Assembly (NCBI GenBank): GCA_017504655.1
Contig: JAFVQT010000030.1
Span: 1-51,606, forward strand
Reading direction: 5' to 3'
DNA from: Clostridia bacterium
GTDB taxonomy: Bacteria > Bacillota > Clostridia > Christensenellales > Borkfalkiaceae
Length of the DNA stretch: 51,606 bases
Position 1 is the first letter of the stretch; each line of letters opens with the position of its first letter. The notes under the pieces were generated by a model. The model searched no databases, was not told where the DNA came from, and saw only the letters and a program-made list of their open reading frames with translations. A program made the translations under genes and the position numbers. Positions 16,301 to 25,400 of this stretch are shown in pieces.

Positions 16301-16562
16301 TGTAATCCGAAATACTGCTCCAATCTTCTGCACTAACCCAGTTGTGATAGGTTTCCCATTGCAGACCGACTGTATCAAAACGAATAGACGTGCCGTAAAC
16401 ACCGCCGTCAGCATCACCCAAGGCTGCAGCGCCAAACGTTACGGCTTGATCCGCAGCCTTTGCAGACTGTGGCTTAACGAGTAAGCTTGCACCAAAGGTA
16501 AGCGCAACTGCAAAAACCGCAACTAAAAGCACCTGAATTGTCTTTTTAAACGTTTTAGTCAT
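10398..16562 (-). CDS. Giant secreted multi-module protein (2054 aa)
   Basis: Signal peptide about 1-36 (hydrophobic core, AKAADQA cleavage region); GGAGG precedes the ATG. Modules in order: an N-terminal beta-rich region; a 'GGCLNE...YFNGTS.YDIN' module twice (about 345-500 and 725-890); an 'NRTDGG...KAGARFPSY...VTGEDI' module (about 505-640) with a related one near 1110-1260; InlB-like repeats (VTFMALDKVHH..., about 655-720, and another near 1060-1110); a 'GAAVRL...GLRFQT' domain (about 1277-1460) shared with the 22425-28424 protein; and a C-terminal half (about 1580-2054) with GLGGSLTYLAKSG, NLINNFDAGRQFQQSWYA and YWPYNPVQAGD, a pattern I recall from putative carbohydrate-active proteins of unknown activity. 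There is no LPXTG or membrane anchor, so it is released or non-covalently bound. Likely glycan binding or processing; enzyme activity not proven. Confidence 0.85.
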   Translation of the reverse strand: MTKTFKKTIQVLLVAVFAVALTFGASLLVKPQSAKAADQAVTFGAAALGDADGGVYGTSIRFDTVGLQWETYHNWVSAEDWSSISDYTTVNGRTVTEINNATTNEQKITLMMQPAGSFSFLRLYIPAEIIPLGEVKSMGILDGWSFNNGTTNYTSSAISFLRTVDTMVPVSSYSDVTKKTSADITISDAAITHRLTGTEDFGARGADSYVFDIDFGYQIAGEYDVMYDGYKTVRNTIYINGKSINEWNAQKIAEDSRFNDPSTYTYFPQNSTDPGHLDWFVKPVGIWGTATGFRVSVLQELLADSETITVSIGQGCYLAGSFIVSETITKTVFTQNVVDITDDLTFLDNSVHNPASWGETKLYFIHTNNKACWTKSPKGGCLNEFDAAESGGGQHQMKYVYFNGTSLYDINKADDGAYGSTQENILIGGLYAPILVTMSSELGSSLKLTVPTAFTNGKAAHEEIIVKKGFSVYENGTSYYVSNDLVFTNNGTTNWTKQKKGIEIATEVTGIITYANRTDGGTNENFVIFQISNNDYSTCNTTPITDISSLFGYIDIGGTVVESYSGEQFFNVWNTPNSITFRFADAATLQNITYITVKAGARFPSYNTQYNGAPLTYFVTGEDITFVHDVPNDTWTVGEVPSVMHTVTFMALDKVHHTVEVKEGDDLTNYGGLPSTPETVEDENYVYEFTGNWINRADASVFTAGTKVNSDLIVDAEYTQTEKPAAEVDITGELSLHHQGQFNPATETYIIKTTANYWTKAPQGGCLNEYDPDGLGGGQVQMKYIYFNGTSIYDINKNDDGHYNAEQSNIASGGVYAPILVMMGSDGGEYSFIQIHVPTGYPDLRYTANENHQSFEIKAGFSVTENDVTYVVTQDIKWLNINGTWVNEANMFNASEVTIDNPRIDGVAKELYKVDIHSTAWNITCNDFDFMYGDQFETYRKYIYINGVSVYDINTTTDDSSYVYSTSPMTGNSDELFAHPVLIETHYQSGDPNTVTLWMHKDYFKSLGSEIVITVGMGYSAFTGDKTLKENVDYDMVANVTVNDGTRTVTQAIIKGGLPDVDTVPSKTMTGNTIYTFDNWYIADTDTVYDITTPITGDISIEARFNETVATIIETEVVGITHYLKTSDDTWLAFELTNHDYIAAEDNYHIPTGYEELLRIGFLDKVTLKGTIVLGDSTVSEATLLDVYNAYGAMEGPLLKFWGYEQFGIRVPVGSGVEEIVIESGCSFPSYAYVSGATTMDTRYLVVQPATYVYDETSTVFEKRGAVNVDISMELGAAVRLTSDMSTSGLRFQTNIAKASVEELRNLLTINGGEYSSISFGTLIVPTDYLMGGLFTHDWLTKNGVTHLDITSTSTLDNNAWPRESGDYYSFFGSIVNLKTKNYNRAFSGLGYVKLVHKSGAVSYIYARYDSANSRSASFVAKAAISDRSDVETDFYENKVEAAGNWSPYTADEHNFLAQYITWADDEEAISPEVLTGLANKGGYDTVELSGDKQILNGPYVELVYSTNVNVWGVFTYTDGSKTANEDFYLQAGTSNHKQYLDIFRYNGVGYGMNTSNLRMTSIKFTNAELEQNVTGKFTILGLYSEDKSIDTENQEIYLTVAQDDGSEMTVGAHLGLGGSLTYLAKSGVYEGVIGGSSGWKNGTVAISTDPSVFDANNRYKSGSSSSSYSTEAGYYGHATSSKAADGAVNLINNFDAGRQFQQSWYAQVGGTDSATDGSNGYNRAYCYTGSTDGQYWPYNPVQAGDVVSNPGQIVDYEINESKGYIYVKARAMDWAKGYDPDRPCENAVEGGVTTKSYVENYYRLNSDGTLVVNNRFIDWNGFTDMDTCDWASTELPACYPVHTLNYYVSNIDGDGTWEDALEYNNGLTSWTSNAFHQFSRATMGNTKVEDWFAWANGGDGNAFGMGVYIPNVERYTSGRSNTSTAYYTNNNFENSNALPVPDYKSWFTSQVSAFAQRGNILAYKGMMSNMQPIRYTYQSAYVSNTSYTAPGIDFRMEAYVPIEYSYVICLGTVDNIRSTFKTIHDNGTITNAGNGYEKVGLDSWARADKRWTW

Positions 16563-16598
16563 AAATTTCCTCCATTTTTGTAATTTAAGCCTCGGATA

Positions 16599-16718
16599 TC
16601 AGTCAAAAATATCCTCACCGAAGTCGTCACCCGACTCGTAAGTGTTTGATGCCGTTACTACGTCTTCTTCAAACAGCAGCAATTCAGCAATAGGACTTAA
16701 ATACTTCTCCTTGTTCAT
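16599..16718 (-). CDS. Tiny acidic protein (39 aa) preceding the giant secreted protein
   Basis: ATG at 16716-16718 follows AAAGGAG by 7 nt. The sequence begins MNKEKYLSPIAELLLFEEDV and ends in an acidic tail, GDDFGEDIFD. It is 36 nt upstream of the giant gene and shares its promoter. It resembles the 54-aa protein at 28443-28607, which holds the same place in front of the other giant gene: both have KEKYL/KEYL, P-I-x-E-x-L, a DV box, a Ser, and an Asp/Gly-rich end with DFxxD or DFLD. No signal peptide. The role is unknown: a precursor-type peptide, a regulator or a secretion helper. Confidence 0.8.
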   Translation of the reverse strand: MNKEKYLSPIAELLLFEEDVVTASNTYESGDDFGEDIFD

Positions 16719-16783
16719 ATTTTTTCTCCTTTTTGCAATATTATTTCTATCCTGCAAAAGCAGGTATTAAAAACTTTTTATTA

Positions 16784-16812
16784 ATTATAACATAAAAAAG
16801 CGACCGATTCAA
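16784..16812 (-). promoter_or_regulatory. Promoter of the tiny protein / giant protein operon
   Basis: TTGAAT (16807-16812), 17 bp, TATAAT (16784-16789). The 5' UTR carries a small CCTGC-TTTT-GCAGG hairpin. Confidence 0.7.
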
Positions 16813-16970
16813 CGTAATTATTTATTAGAATAATTTACACACATCACCGTTGAAATCATTATGATATATTATATTATATCATTGTTTATACGTTTTTTTC
16901 AACACAATTGTTAATAAACTTTCGTCAAATATTAACACAAATCAACCAGACTGCATATTTCCTTTAAGTT

Positions 16971-17020
16971 AAAAATGCGCAAAAGAAGACGTTGCAAAAC
17001 ACCTCTCTTGCGCATTTTTT
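16971..17020. terminator. Terminator ending the GH78-oxidoreductase-MGH1 operon
   Basis: Arms AAAAATGCGCAA (16971-16982) and TTGCGCATTTTTT (17009-17020) with a large loop, and T-runs on both sides. Confidence 0.75.
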
Positions 17021-17168
17021 ATTCTTTTAATCTGTTAAATTGCAGTGATAATCAACCTATAGGGGCATTTATTTACAACCCCTCATAATTTTTAAACACA
17101 TGAATAAGAAATTTTTTCTTTTGAGTTTAAATTTTATTACCGCTATTGAAAAAGCCTTGTTACAATTT
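17021..17168. other. AT-rich untranslated gap, nothing recognised
   Basis: This is the 3' untranslated stretch between the MGH1-like stop codon and its terminator. I see no open frame with an RBS. The rest of 16719-17168 holds the promoter, the 5' UTR and the terminator listed separately. Confidence 0.5.
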
Positions 17169-18830
17169 TTAATATTTTCTTAAAATCAACAGCTCTGTAA
17201 AGCACGCAGACCAATTATAATCTGTTATTGAATGCACGTGCTCCCTATAATCTGGCTTTGGTGGTTGCTCGCCTTTACGCTTTAAAAAGAGTGGACAAAT
17301 TTTATTGTCGGCATCATAAAACTCGAACACGTTACCCGTCTTTTGATACCACTCGTAAACGGTATCTAACGTTCTCTTTCTAAGTTCTTCGGCAATTTCT
17401 TCGTAACCGTAACGGCGTAGCCCAACTATAATAAAATAGTTCAAGTTAAGCCACGAACAGCCACGCCACATATCTATATCGTAATACTCGCTATCCTTTG
17501 GCATAGACGGTACTGGCATTTTTGTCCAAAATCTATTCTCATCCAATAAAACTTTTACCATTTTATCTGCTTGCTCTTGACTGCAAATGCCTGCAAGCAT
17601 TGGGAAGAAAGATGACGGAGTTGCAACGTGGGTAAACTTGCCGTCAAACAAAACGTCGTAATAAAGACCGTCTTCTTCGCACCACATAACCTCGTTGATT
17701 TTTGCCTTTACGCTCTCGTGTAAAGATCTAAAATATTCTGCTTTTTGGCTGATGCCAAGTTCGTTATAAATAAGTGATAAATAGTGAGCGTCGTTACAAA
17801 GCCAAGTAGAAAAATCTATTGCATCCATCTCAATATCAAAGTCAAACCTTGGCGAATTGTCAAGACCGGATTCTCCGCACTTGCACTCCAAATAGTCGGG
17901 CTCAGTAAGCCACTCCAAAAGCCCGTTTCCGTTCTTATCTCTATTGTCTTTAGTCCACAATAAAAATTTGGCTATTGGCTCGGCACATTCCTCTAAAAAC
18001 GACTTATCGCCACACTTTTGATAAACGTACCATACTCCCCACGCTAAAACTTGAGGCTGGGTAACTTCAGAAATAAAGCCGTCCGGACTCATCATATGAG
18101 CTAAAAAGCCGTCTTCTCTTACCATGCCCAAAACAGCCCTTATAGAGTCTTTAGCCATTTCGATATTATACTCTGAAAAAGCCATTGCGTGGAAAACTGA
18201 ATCCCATATCCACATAAAGCGGTGAGGCACTCTGTCGGGGGTTGTCCACCTGCATTTTATAACGCCCTCTGGTGAGTACACGTTTTCTTTATTTATTGAC
18301 AAACACTTTGTAAACAGTTTAGCGTATTTCTCATCCGGACTTGTTGGCTTGTCCTTAAAATAATCAAGCCTTGCCTTTTTCAAAGCGTTCATTTTTTCAT
18401 CAGACCAAACGTCTTGAGCCTTTTTATCGTAAGAAAATGCAAAATAATAACTACCATCTTTTTTCTCGGTTATAAGATAGAAGTTTTTGCCAAAATCTGT
18501 AGCAACTATAAGACAGTTTTCTTCTTCCTTTTTCTCGCTCTGTTTTTCCGTTAAAACCAAAGGTTTAACAGGCGATTTACCAACGATAGTGTGTCTATCG
18601 ACAAACGCTACGAAAAAGTTTTCTCCGTCTAACATATCGCCAGTAACGGCGTTAAATTTAGCATTTTTCTCAAGTGGAAGGTTTAACGTTACAGTTGAAT
18701 CGAAATGAAAACGAATAGTGATAGGCTCATCCATAAGCATACCAACAAAATCGTCGTTTCGTGACGTTTCACCGTCTAACCCACTAAAACAAAACAACTG
18801 CCCATAACTATAAATATCGTGAATAATCAT
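17169..18830 (-). CDS. MGH1-like / GH63-type (alpha/alpha)6-barrel glycoside hydrolase
   Basis: 553 residues, no signal peptide, so cytosolic. The first 150 residues are a beta-sandwich-like region. The rest shows the toroid pattern of trehalase/GH63/MGH1 enzymes: RFMWIWDSVFHAMAF, LGMVREDGFLAHMMSP, LTEPDYLECKCGESGLDNSP followed by RFD, MWRGCSWLNLNYFII and ITDYNWSACFTELL. It probably trims an imported oligosaccharide; the sugar cannot be read from sequence. Third gene after rhamnosidase and oxidoreductase, 17 nt from the latter, and the last of the operon. Confidence 0.8.
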   Translation of the reverse strand: MIIHDIYSYGQLFCFSGLDGETSRNDDFVGMLMDEPITIRFHFDSTVTLNLPLEKNAKFNAVTGDMLDGENFFVAFVDRHTIVGKSPVKPLVLTEKQSEKKEEENCLIVATDFGKNFYLITEKKDGSYYFAFSYDKKAQDVWSDEKMNALKKARLDYFKDKPTSPDEKYAKLFTKCLSINKENVYSPEGVIKCRWTTPDRVPHRFMWIWDSVFHAMAFSEYNIEMAKDSIRAVLGMVREDGFLAHMMSPDGFISEVTQPQVLAWGVWYVYQKCGDKSFLEECAEPIAKFLLWTKDNRDKNGNGLLEWLTEPDYLECKCGESGLDNSPRFDFDIEMDAIDFSTWLCNDAHYLSLIYNELGISQKAEYFRSLHESVKAKINEVMWCEEDGLYYDVLFDGKFTHVATPSSFFPMLAGICSQEQADKMVKVLLDENRFWTKMPVPSMPKDSEYYDIDMWRGCSWLNLNYFIIVGLRRYGYEEIAEELRKRTLDTVYEWYQKTGNVFEFYDADNKICPLFLKRKGEQPPKPDYREHVHSITDYNWSACFTELLILRKY

Positions 18831-18847
18831 ACTATAGCCCTACTTTT

Positions 18848-20158
18848 CTATTCTTTATGCACCTTACAAGCGTTTCCGCTCTTTCTTGATTTTTCTGCCG
18901 CCAAGCCCATCAAATGACTTTCAATCGACCTTTCGAGTGAGGTTTCGAGTTCCTCTCCGCAAAGGGCTTTATAGAAATCTCTAACGAGCATCACGTCGCC
19001 ACCACCGTGACCAAAATCCTCTTTTAAGGCATCACGCATAAGTTCTTTTACGCTTAAAAATTCAGTACCCTTACCGTAAACTGAAATTCTAATATAGTCG
19101 TTTTCTTCATCCATTTCAACTTCGCCGTGAGTACCGTGGAAGGTCATCTTTCTACCGGGGAACTGAGTAAAACCAGTCATAACTAGATTTGCCGTTATAC
19201 CATTTTCAAATTTCATAACTACGGTTTGGTTGTCAACAACGTCGTTGTCTGCCTCAAACACGCACTTGCCGTAATTACTGCTTTCATACGCCTTTCTTAT
19301 AGACTCGTCTGTTATTGGGCGAGAAAGGTCAACTACGTTAAACGGCCAACCTTGCTTTCTCTCATCATCCTTTTCTTTTGTTAGAGGCTCTAATCTGTCG
19401 AAATCATAATCTCTCTTAGCACAATATAACCTTTCTGCACTATAAACACAGTCGTTTATATATTTACACGTCTGACAACGGTCAGACGCACCCTCGGGCT
19501 TATTTTCGGGCTTAAAGAATGAAACGTCACCGACAGAATAAACGGTATCGCATTTAGAATCTGCATAATATTGCAAAAGGTCGAGGTCGTGACAGCATTT
19601 TGCAAGAATCATTGGCGAGGTTTCTTCTTCGCTGTGCCAATTTCCCCTTACGAAACTGTGTGCTTGGTGCCAATATGCAACTTGTTCAATCCAGTCTATG
19701 CACACAACCTTACCAATTTTACCCGTATTTAAAATTTCTTTGATTTTTACAAATGCAGGAGCGTAACGTAAAACGTGACAAACTACAACCTTTCCACCGT
19801 ATTTCTTTTGGGCCTCTAAAAGCCTGTATAAATCCTCTTCAATAGGCGTAATAGGTTTTTCAAGCAACACGTCGTAGCCAAGTTCTAAAGCCCTTATACA
19901 CACGTCTACGTGGTCTCTATCTTGATTTGCAATAACTAAAGCATCGGAGCGTTTTTCTTTTAAAAATTCCTCTGGAGATAAAAAGCAATTTTCATCAGGA
20001 ATATCCCACGCCTTTTTAGCAAGGTCTATTTGCTTTGGATTGATATCGCAAAGACATTCTATTTTAAACTTGTCTTTTAAAAGATAAAAATTTTTTCCGT
20101 AAGCTTCCCGTCCGCGCGAGCCACATCCAAGTATGGAAACTGTAAAAATTTTGTTCAT
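18848..20158 (-). CDS. Gfo/Idh/MocA family oxidoreductase with internal Cys cluster
   Basis: 436 residues, GGGAGG before ATG. The N-terminal Rossmann fold begins VSILGCGSRGREAYG; DALVIANQDRDHVDV and LLEKPITP (the EKP motif with the family Lys) follow. An insert near residues 220-245 has CQTCKYINDCVY and a further Cys (RLYCAKRDYD), a four-Cys pattern that may bind metal or an iron-sulfur cluster; similar inserts occur in some family members. It probably oxidises or epimerises a sugar or sugar derivative, or does redox-assisted glycoside cleavage, in concert with the flanking glycosidases. Confidence 0.85.
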   Translation of the reverse strand: MNKIFTVSILGCGSRGREAYGKNFYLLKDKFKIECLCDINPKQIDLAKKAWDIPDENCFLSPEEFLKEKRSDALVIANQDRDHVDVCIRALELGYDVLLEKPITPIEEDLYRLLEAQKKYGGKVVVCHVLRYAPAFVKIKEILNTGKIGKVVCIDWIEQVAYWHQAHSFVRGNWHSEEETSPMILAKCCHDLDLLQYYADSKCDTVYSVGDVSFFKPENKPEGASDRCQTCKYINDCVYSAERLYCAKRDYDFDRLEPLTKEKDDERKQGWPFNVVDLSRPITDESIRKAYESSNYGKCVFEADNDVVDNQTVVMKFENGITANLVMTGFTQFPGRKMTFHGTHGEVEMDEENDYIRISVYGKGTEFLSVKELMRDALKEDFGHGGGDVMLVRDFYKALCGEELETSLERSIESHLMGLAAEKSRKSGNACKVHKE

Positions 20159-20169
20159 ACGTAACCTCC

Positions 20170-22314
20170 CTATTTGATAACCGCCTTTAAAACGTTGTCT
20201 TTCATCTCTACTGACACAACGTCTCTATTGCCAAAATCATAATTATATTTTACTTTTTTATCGGCTTGAACTGCCAAATAATATTTACCGTCTTTATATT
20301 GCCAATCTACGGCTATTTTACCGTGCAAAGACTTATATTCTCCCTTTGCAAAAGATAATTCCGAGCTAAAGGATGGAGCAATGCAAATTTCACCGCTTTC
20401 TAAAAGCTTTATACCTAAAACGTGACTATAAAGCCATTCTACACACGAACCTAAACTATAGTGGTTAAAAGAGTTCATATTAGGCGTTTCAAACCCGTTT
20501 TCTTTGGTGTAGCCGTTCCACCTTTCCCAAACGGTAGTCGCTCCGTTTTGTATGGTGTAGCCCCAGGAAGGATATTCCTTCTGCTTGATAATCTTATAGG
20601 CAATATCGACCTCACCCACATCGCAAATTGCAGGAAGAAGATATTTTACCCCAATAAAGCCCGTAGTAAGTTTATACCCCTCTCTCTCAAGCGACTGAAT
20701 AAAATGCGATTTTATCTCCTCGCAGGTTACAAAGCCGACTGCTAAAGAAAAAGCGTATGCGGTTTGGGAATCACCCTTGATTTTTCCGTATTTATAAAGA
20801 TAGTTTTCTCTGAATGCATGTTTTATCTTTTCGTAATAACCGTTGTATATTCCTGCATTTTTACCGTCGTTTAAAAACGCGTACATCTTTGATATAAGCA
20901 TAGCGGAAAGACCGAAAAAGCATTGGCTTATAACTTCAATGTCATCTGCTTTTTTAACCGAAAGCCAATCGCCAAAGGCATTTTGAACCTGTAATAAATA
21001 CTTTTCGCTCTTACTGAGGTAATATTCAAAATGCTTAACCGCAAACGGTAAATTATCTCTTAAAACGTCTTTGTTGCGATAGTGCAAGTAATGGTAGTAA
21101 GGAATGATGCAAATAGCATCCGCCCAACCGGGTACACCTGCGGTAGAAACTGAAACGGGGATAAAAAACGGCACGAATGACGGAATTTTACCGTCCTCTA
21201 AAACGTCCGCTTGAATAAGCCGTAAATAGTTGTTAAAGAAACGGTCACAGTTGCTGTTAAACATTGCCGAGTTGCAAAATACCTGAGCATCGCCCGTCCA
21301 ACCGAGCCTTTCGTCACGCTGAGGACAGTCTGTGGGAATAGATATAAAATTAGACCTTTGTCCCCACAAAGCGTTTTTGTAAATTGAATTTATAATTTCA
21401 TCCGAGCATTCAAATTTACCGCTATTCTCTAATCCTTGTGACAAAACAATGCCTTTTATATCCTCAATGTCGACCTGTCCGTCAAAGCTGATTTCTGCAT
21501 ATCTAAATCCGTGATAGGTAAATTTTGGCTCAAAACTGTCCTTTCCTCCCGAAAGAATAAGCTTGTCCTCACACTTTGCCGAGCGTAAATTGTCCAGATA
21601 AAGAGAGCCGTCGTCATTGAGCACCTCTGCGTGCTTTACCGTTACGACAGTGCCTCTTTCGCCTTTGATTGAAAAAGCCGTAAAGCCTGCAAAATTCTGT
21701 TTAAAATCAAGCCTTATTACACCCTTTTCATTTAAGAGAATTTCAGGCGTCAAGCTGTCTATTTTAACAATCGACTCATAGTCGTAATCTTTGAATTCCA
21801 CCTTGCAGTCCATCGCCTTGGCAAACGGAAGAGAGTCTAAATCTATAAGCTCACAAGCGGTAAAATCTACCGTTTCTCCATCAAAAAACGAGGAGCTTAC
21901 AATCTTAGATTCTCCAACCCTCCACGAAGTGTCGGTTTGTATCTTTTCAATGCTTCCGCCACAGTAACAAAGCTCAATTTCCGCAAATAGAGAATTTATT
22001 TCACCGTATACGTCTGTGCCTCTGCCATAGCCGAGCCTGCCATTATACCAACCGTTTGCAAGAGTTATCTCAATGAGATTTTCATCCTTTAAAAAGTCGG
22101 TTACGTCATACGTACATAAATGAACGTATTTTTTATAATTAGTCCAGCCGGGCATAAAATACTCTTCAATTTCTCTGCCGTTTATCTTTACGTTAAAGAT
22201 ACCGAGCGCAGAGATTTTTAAAAGAGCTTTTTCAACCTTTTTAGAAACACTGAATTTTTTATAAAAAACAGCAAGGTTTTTGTTTGTTTTTTGTAAATCT
22301 CTTACTATCCACAT
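20170..22314 (-). CDS. Alpha-L-rhamnosidase, GH78
   Basis: 714 residues, shorter than many GH78 enzymes, no signal peptide (cytosolic). N-terminal beta-sandwich (KINGREIEEYFMPGWTNYKK), a concanavalin-like Bac_rhamnosid region (YLDNLRSAKCEDKLILSG), then the (alpha/alpha)6 barrel with TDCPQRDERLGWTGDAQVF, which carries the general acid Glu of the RDE motif, and GATTVWERWNGY with the second catalytic Glu. C-terminal beta-domain. It removes terminal alpha-L-rhamnose from oligosaccharides. First of three close-packed genes; it follows the giant 22425 gene after a hairpin, so partial readthrough may express it. The RBS is weak (GGAG 14 nt away). Confidence 0.9.
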   Translation of the reverse strand: MWIVRDLQKTNKNLAVFYKKFSVSKKVEKALLKISALGIFNVKINGREIEEYFMPGWTNYKKYVHLCTYDVTDFLKDENLIEITLANGWYNGRLGYGRGTDVYGEINSLFAEIELCYCGGSIEKIQTDTSWRVGESKIVSSSFFDGETVDFTACELIDLDSLPFAKAMDCKVEFKDYDYESIVKIDSLTPEILLNEKGVIRLDFKQNFAGFTAFSIKGERGTVVTVKHAEVLNDDGSLYLDNLRSAKCEDKLILSGGKDSFEPKFTYHGFRYAEISFDGQVDIEDIKGIVLSQGLENSGKFECSDEIINSIYKNALWGQRSNFISIPTDCPQRDERLGWTGDAQVFCNSAMFNSNCDRFFNNYLRLIQADVLEDGKIPSFVPFFIPVSVSTAGVPGWADAICIIPYYHYLHYRNKDVLRDNLPFAVKHFEYYLSKSEKYLLQVQNAFGDWLSVKKADDIEVISQCFFGLSAMLISKMYAFLNDGKNAGIYNGYYEKIKHAFRENYLYKYGKIKGDSQTAYAFSLAVGFVTCEEIKSHFIQSLEREGYKLTTGFIGVKYLLPAICDVGEVDIAYKIIKQKEYPSWGYTIQNGATTVWERWNGYTKENGFETPNMNSFNHYSLGSCVEWLYSHVLGIKLLESGEICIAPSFSSELSFAKGEYKSLHGKIAVDWQYKDGKYYLAVQADKKVKYNYDFGNRDVVSVEMKDNVLKAVIK

Positions 22315-22381
22315 TAGCGTTTTAAAAACTCCACGTTTTTATATTCCAAGGTTTTATACAGCTTAAAACCTAAAATTATTA

Positions 22382-22408
22382 GGAAAACCTCCTTAAAGGA
22401 GGTTTTCC
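22382..22408 (-). terminator. Hairpin between the giant protein gene and the rhamnosidase operon
   Basis: Perfect 11-bp stem GGAAAACCTCC/GGAGGTTTTCC, 17 nt after the giant gene's stop. Minus-strand tail CUAAUAAUUUUAG is only moderately U-rich, so readthrough to GH78 is plausible. Confidence 0.6.
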
Positions 22409-22424
22409 AATATTTAGTTATCTT

Positions 22425-25400
22425 TTAATTAAACGGAATTACGTATACTGCTTCGCCTGCGTTTAAGGTTGCAGTATAAACGCCGTTTGTAAGTGCGTGA
22501 GTCGTTGCAACCCCGTCTACGTAAACTAATACGTGAGTATAACCGGAGAAGGTCATAGTAACGGTTTGAGTATATAAACCAACGTCCGGGTTAGATATAT
22601 TCATAGCCATATACATATAGTAGTTATTCTCATCATCGTAAAGTTCTGTTACTAAAGCAAGTTCTTTATCTACCGAGAATGCTGAAAGTTTAGCAAAACT
22701 ATTAGAAACGGTTATTTCTGCAACGTGGTCTTTATTAGTTGATACCGAACTACCCTTATAATATCTACTACCCTTGTAATCAAATTGCATTACGGTAGGA
22801 GCAAATTTTTGGTTGTTTGCCATTATATTTTGCATATAGTAGTAAAGACTCGTTGGGTTGCCGTTATAGTCTACGAAAGACTTTCCATCTACGTAAGATT
22901 CGCCTCCTGTAGAATCGCTTTCACCTCTCGTATAGTAAGTGTAGTAAGAAATTTGTTTAGCGCCAAAGCCAATCAAAATGTTGTTAAGCCACTTAGCACC
23001 AGCCTCTGTCATTTCACGACGATGGAGAGAACCGTCTGCATTATTTTCAAACGCTTGAGTTACGTTATAGAACTTAATTCCTCTATCTGCCGCCGCCTTT
23101 GCTACGATTTGAAGACATGGAATATAAGAATCGCTAATAACGAGATTGCCGTTTTTGTCCTCCATTAACGGATAATCGTCGTACATTATAGAATCTGGAT
23201 TCATAGCGTTTAAGAAATCGTTAACGTATTGAGTATAACGAGTTACACTGTCGGTAAATCTATCACGAAGTCCAAGTTTATAACGGTAGTTATTCCACTC
23301 GTAGGTACCACTTGACGCAGGATAATAATTATCGTAAACGGCTTGCGTTACGTTAAGTGGGTTGAGGTTATATTGAACGAATAAGTTAAAGCCGTACTTT
23401 TCGTTTACTCTCTTTATAGAGTTGTAAACAGCAGCGTAAGCAGAAAGACAAGCGTACTTAGGCTCGTCGCCAAGTTGTATTCCGTATACGCCAGGATAAT
23501 TTGCATAATCCTTTACGCAATCGTAAATATAAGCGTCTAAAGCGTCGTTATTCGCATATAAGCAACCACTACCTACTATAGCCTTTTCTTGTAAACTGAG
23601 ATACAATATTCTATTATCTTGTAATATAGTCTTATAAATACCAACCTTAGCCAAATCATCAATAAGTTTTTTAGCATTAGTAATAGACATCTCAGAGCCG
23701 TCGATAAGCATATCGTTTTGTGGGAAGTAAATTGTCATACCTGCTTCACCGTATAAACTATATTGCTTAAGGTTTGCTAAGTTTTTACCTATATAATACT
23801 TTTCACCGTCAATTTCGTAATAACCATCGCTATACGCGCTGTACGCATAGAAATCAAATTGATCGGCGTATCCCGAATAATCAGGAGCGTTTATAGTAGG
23901 CTTAATTTCTTCGCCTTCTTCCTCTTCTTGCTCTGGAGCAAATATTGAAGCGAGGTCAGCGATAGACGTATCTTCAAACACACCCCAAACCTTATCAAGA
24001 GTCGTAGGAGTACCGAAGTGACCGTAAAGAACTATTGAACCTTGACAAGATTGATCTCTAGTTTCGCCTTCTTTAACGAATCCCGTCGTAAAGAAGTTAT
24101 AAGTTTCTGCTGAGAATCCTTCTACGATTGCGCCGTCAGTTAAACTGTATAAAATATATACGATTTTAACCGACCTATAGTCGTTACCTTCTTCCATGCC
24201 CATAATTACACGGTATTGCTTGCTATCGTCAAGGTTTGCTCTACCTAACGCTACGTTAGAACTGCTACCCGAGTTAGAGGTTACGGCTTGGAAACCTAAT
24301 AAACCGTTTTTACCAGAATTTAAAGTATTGTGGAGCATGTATGGACCTGCTAATGCAAGACCTTTACCGTCCCAAATAGACTTACTGTCGTTATATTCAG
24401 TATAAAGTACACCTTGCCAAGTCGTTAAACCTGTAAGGACAACCAAACCTTGCTTATCACCGTTTTGGTAATACATAGACTCGTTATAGTTTTGAGCAAA
24501 GAAGGCAACCGAAGGCATATTCTTACCTGTAAAGTCAAATACTACGTAATCGTTGAAAGAGTAATTTCCGTCAAACGCTAAGTAAGATTGATTTACAGTA
24601 CCTATAACTTGAGGATCTGATAAGTTGTTAGAGCCCGAATAGTGAGCGCTATCGCCTATGTTACTATTATTTAAAACGAGTCCGTCACCACTTGGAGCTG
24701 TATTATTAACAGAAACTTCTTCTATATAATTTGCAGTAAACGTCGCAATATAAGTTGCGTCACCAGTTACTTGAGAAAAAGCCTTGTCCCAAGCAAACGA
24801 ATAAGTAAATACCGCGTCGTCGTCTCTTGAAGGTAACGTTCCCTTAAATGATGGTATTGCACCATAGGTAAGTTCTTCTTCTTGTAAGCAGTTTCCGTTT
24901 TCGTCTTCAAATCTTACCGTGTAAGTTTCGTTTGAATTTAATCCGTTTACTACAGAGCCAAGCGTAGTGTTTTCAAATACGCCGTGAACTGTATCTATAG
25001 TACAGTCAACGCCAAACTTACCGTATAACACGATAGAACCACTTAAATCATTTATGGTCATATTGCCAACTTGAGCGTTAGAACCTGTAAAGAAATTCCA
25101 AGTAGTCATTGAACTTTCTTCTACAACGGCACTTGTATCAAGGTCGTATAAATACCAATGGAGAGTTATTGCAGAGCCACTACCAGTGAAGCCCATAACT
25201 ACTCTATAACGCTTTCCATCAACGAGATTTGCTCTACCAAGCGCAGAACTCTTTAACGCGCTTTGACAGAATGCTCCACTTGAAGCATCTTGAATCATAT
25301 ATGGGAAGCCGTAGTTAATTTGAGTACCACTACCGTTTACGCCAGAAGAAAGTTGACCGTCCCAAGTAGTAACGCCAGTTACGACTACGATACCTTGTTT

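Noticed and set aside
10398..16562. LPXTG or transmembrane anchor at the end of the giant protein
   Set aside because: The C-terminus is polar (ARADKRWTW) without a sorting motif or hydrophobic helix.
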